Shown here: positions 6,401 to 7,501 of the stretch, piece after piece
Position numbering within the stretch: the first letter of the stretch is position 1
Layout of the letters: every line of letters starts with the position of its first letter
Origin: Oscillospiraceae bacterium
GTDB lineage: Bacteria; Bacillota; Clostridia; Oscillospirales; Ruminococcaceae
DNA: 7,501 bases
Direction of reading: 5' to 3'
NCBI GenBank assembly: GCA_017544185.1
Contig: JAFYEQ010000175.1
Location: 1-7,501 of the forward strand
The notes under the pieces: model-generated
The model's database searches: none
What the model was told of the DNA's origin: nothing
Seen by the model: the letters and a program-made list of their open reading frames with translations, nothing else
Program-made: the position numbers and the translations under genes

Positions 6401-6764
6401 CGTCGGCCAGGCCTACTTCGATAGGTGTGCCGCAGGCGGGACAGGTGAGGACACCGTCCTCAAGGACGCTCTCCTCGAACTCTATCTGCTCGCCGCAGTT
6501 GGGGCAGGCCATGCTGTACACGTCCTCATCGTCGTCCTCATCCTCATCGTCCTCGTCGTAGTCATCGGCAAGGAAGGACAGCTCCTGATCCAGATCATCT
6601 ACCTGATCTGCCAGATCGTCTATATCCCTGCCCATGTCGTCAACGGTACGAGCGATATCGTGCAGCAGCTCGGCTGCCATCACGGTGATCTCGTCATCGA
6701 CGTTCTTGCCCTTGATAAGGCCGAGAAGATATGCGGCCTTTTCGCTGATCGAAGAGAATTCCAT
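6384..6764 (-). CDS. CD1247-like acidic protein with C-terminal zinc ribbon
   Basis: A 126-residue protein in three parts. An N-terminal helical region (1-65: ISEKAAYLLGLIKGKNVDDE, then a heptad-like DDMGRDIDDLADQVDDLDQEL) resembles the clostridial 'CD1247 N-terminal domain' family. An almost purely acidic tract follows at 67-81. Last comes a zinc ribbon with Cys87/Cys90 (CPNCG) and Cys108/Cys111 (CPACG), then an acidic tail. Function is unknown; zinc binding is inferred from the paired CxxC knuckles. I recall this family beside efp in other Clostridia, which fits here: it starts 34 nt after efp with no terminator between. The frame can begin at a GTG (6767), but AAGGGGGC is only three bases from it and six from the ATG at 6764, so I use the ATG. 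The acidic tract and CxxC motifs might suggest interaction with nucleic-acid-binding proteins, but that is speculative. Confidence 0.85.
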   Translation of the reverse strand: MEFSSISEKAAYLLGLIKGKNVDDEITVMAAELLHDIARTVDDMGRDIDDLADQVDDLDQELSFLADDYDEDDEDEDDDEDVYSMACPNCGEQIEFEESVLEDGVLTCPACGTPIEVGLADDDMED

Positions 6765-6798
6765 CACAAAGCCCCCTTATGCGTCTTACAGTAAAGTC

Positions 6799-7356
6799 TT
6801 ACGCTCTTTCCATGTACTCGCCGGTACGTGTGTCGATGCGTATCATGTCGCCCTCGTCGATGAACAGGGGCACCTTGATCTCAGCGCCAGTCTCGAGAGT
6901 AGCGGGCTTGGTAGCGTTGGTAGCGGTATCGCCCTTGAAGCCGGGGTCGGTCCGGGTGACCTGGAGCTCCACGAAGTTGGGAGGCTCAACAGCGAATACC
7001 TTGCCCTTGTAGGAGCATACCTTACATATCATCTGCTCCTTGACGAACTTGAAGTTGTCGGACAGCTCTGCGGAGCTGATGGGCACCTGCTCATATGTCT
7101 CGGGATCCATAAAGTAGTACAGCTCACCGTCGGTGTAGGAATACTCCATATCCTTGCGCTCTACGAATGCAGAGGGGAACTTAGCGGAGGGGTTGTAGCT
7201 CTTCTCTACTACGGATCCGGTTATAACGTTCTTTACCTTGGTGCGGACGAACGCTGCGCCCTTACCGGGCTTTACGTGCTGGAACTCGACTATCTGGAGC
7301 ACGTTGCCGTCCTCTTCGAAAGTCATGCCATTTCTGAAATCGCCGGCTGTGATCAT
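6799..7356 (-). CDS. efp: Translation elongation factor P
   Basis: A complete 185-residue EF-P, the usual length. It binds between the P and E sites of stalled ribosomes and helps form peptide bonds at polyproline stretches. The N-terminal KOW-like domain opens [21 protein letters not shown] (split) and carries the functional loop [12 protein letters not shown] with Lys32 at its tip, the residue modified in Bacillus. The two OB-fold domains follow; [20 protein letters not shown] at the C-terminus is the classic EF-P ending. Domain borders are roughly 1-62, 65-125 and 128-185. GGAGGTCA about seven bases upstream fixes the ATG. It is the first gene after a well-formed promoter and leads into the CD1247-like gene. 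No modification enzyme gene is in the window. Confidence 0.97.
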   Translation of the reverse strand: MITAGDFRNGMTFEEDGNVLQIVEFQHVKPGKGAAFVRTKVKNVITGSVVEKSYNPSAKFPSAFVERKDMEYSYTDGELYYFMDPETYEQVPISSAELSDNFKFVKEQMICKVCSYKGKVFAVEPPNFVELQVTRTDPGFKGDTATNATKPATLETGAEIKVPLFIDEGDMIRIDTRTGEYMERA

Positions 7357-7388
7357 ATATTGACCTCCAATAAAATATTCGTGCTTAT

Positions 7389-7440
7389 ATCATACCACAT
7401 AAATGTGTATATTGCAAGTATTATCTATAAATTTTTTTGA
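7389..7440 (-). promoter_or_regulatory. Promoter of efp with an A/T-rich UP-like element
   Basis: On the minus strand TTGCAA (7417-7412) and TATGAT (7394-7389) are 17 bases apart. Immediately upstream, AAAAAAATTTATAG and following A/T-rich bases resemble an UP element. The spacer contains the small inverted repeat CACAT-AA-ATGTG (7396-7407). The leader to the ATG is about 26 nt. Confidence 0.75.
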
Positions 7441-7454
7441 GAACGGGGGCTGTA

Positions 7455-7499
7455 TCAGCCTTGCTTCGACTTATCGGTGGGCTTAACGAGCACCATGCA
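7455..7499 (-). CDS. Possible 3' end of an upstream minus-strand gene
   Basis: One minus-strand frame is open from the window edge and reads CMVLVKPTDKSKQG before a TGA at 7457-7455. A short stem, GGCTG-ATA-CAGCC, overlaps that stop. The composition looks protein-like, but 14 residues do not allow a family call, and the other frames cannot be excluded. Confidence 0.25.
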   Translation of the reverse strand, partial: CMVLVKPTDKSKQG

Positions 7500-7501
7500 G
7501 A

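Noticed and set aside
6322..6561. Plus-strand frame ending in a poly-Ser run.
   Set aside because: The Ser run is the antisense of the Asp/Glu tract in the CD1247-like protein, and the frame also overlaps the riboswitch.
6634..7440. Plus-strand 268-codon frame across efp and the CD1247-like gene.
   Set aside because: It is antisense to efp, whose identity is certain, and has no domain or start signal.

Overview
The window looks like chromosome from a Gram-positive Firmicute of the Clostridia, most likely a Ruminococcus-like member of the Oscillospiraceae. The basis is AGGAGG-type ribosome binding sites, near-consensus sigma-A promoters, an efp gene followed by a CD1247-like acidic zinc-ribbon gene, an Rpn/PD-(D/E)XK nuclease gene, a fused substrate-binding/permease amino-acid transporter, and a RibU gene behind an FMN riboswitch. 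The genus is an inference from gene content and style; no 16S or other typing marker is present.

Layout. At the left edge (1-761, +) is the 3' part of a transglutaminase-like protein. After a 205-nt spacer holding a GC hairpin comes an Rpn family nuclease gene (967-1788, -), A/T-richer than its neighbours and with its own promoter and terminator. Next is an unrecognised 106-codon gene (1925-2245, -) with a near-consensus promoter. Its promoter diverges from an equally strong one that drives a two-gene polar amino-acid ABC importer: a substrate-binding/permease fusion (2455-3954, +) and its ATPase (3970-4728, +). The importer ends in a repeat-rich convergent junction (4727-4967): four exact 24-bp tandem repeats starting inside the ATPase stop codon, a GC-rich hairpin, and three heptamers.

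The right half is entirely on the minus strand. In transcription order it holds efp (7356-6799), a CD1247-like protein (6764-6384), an FMN riboswitch with a terminator-type expression platform (6366-6163), ribU (6117-5491) and a short comEA-like gene (5459-4968). No terminator is visible between the CD1247-like gene and the riboswitch, and only 31 nt separate ribU from comEA. A flavin-controlled ribU-comEA unit, possibly fed in part by read-through from the efp promoter, is therefore plausible.

Most of the window is ordinary housekeeping and transport. The parts most worth a second look are an 18-bp imperfect inverted repeat that brackets the whole riboswitch and terminator and includes the 5' P1 strand, the apparent placement of comEA under flavin control, the tandem-repeat junction, and the unassigned 106-codon gene. 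I did not find a clearly new multi-gene system.
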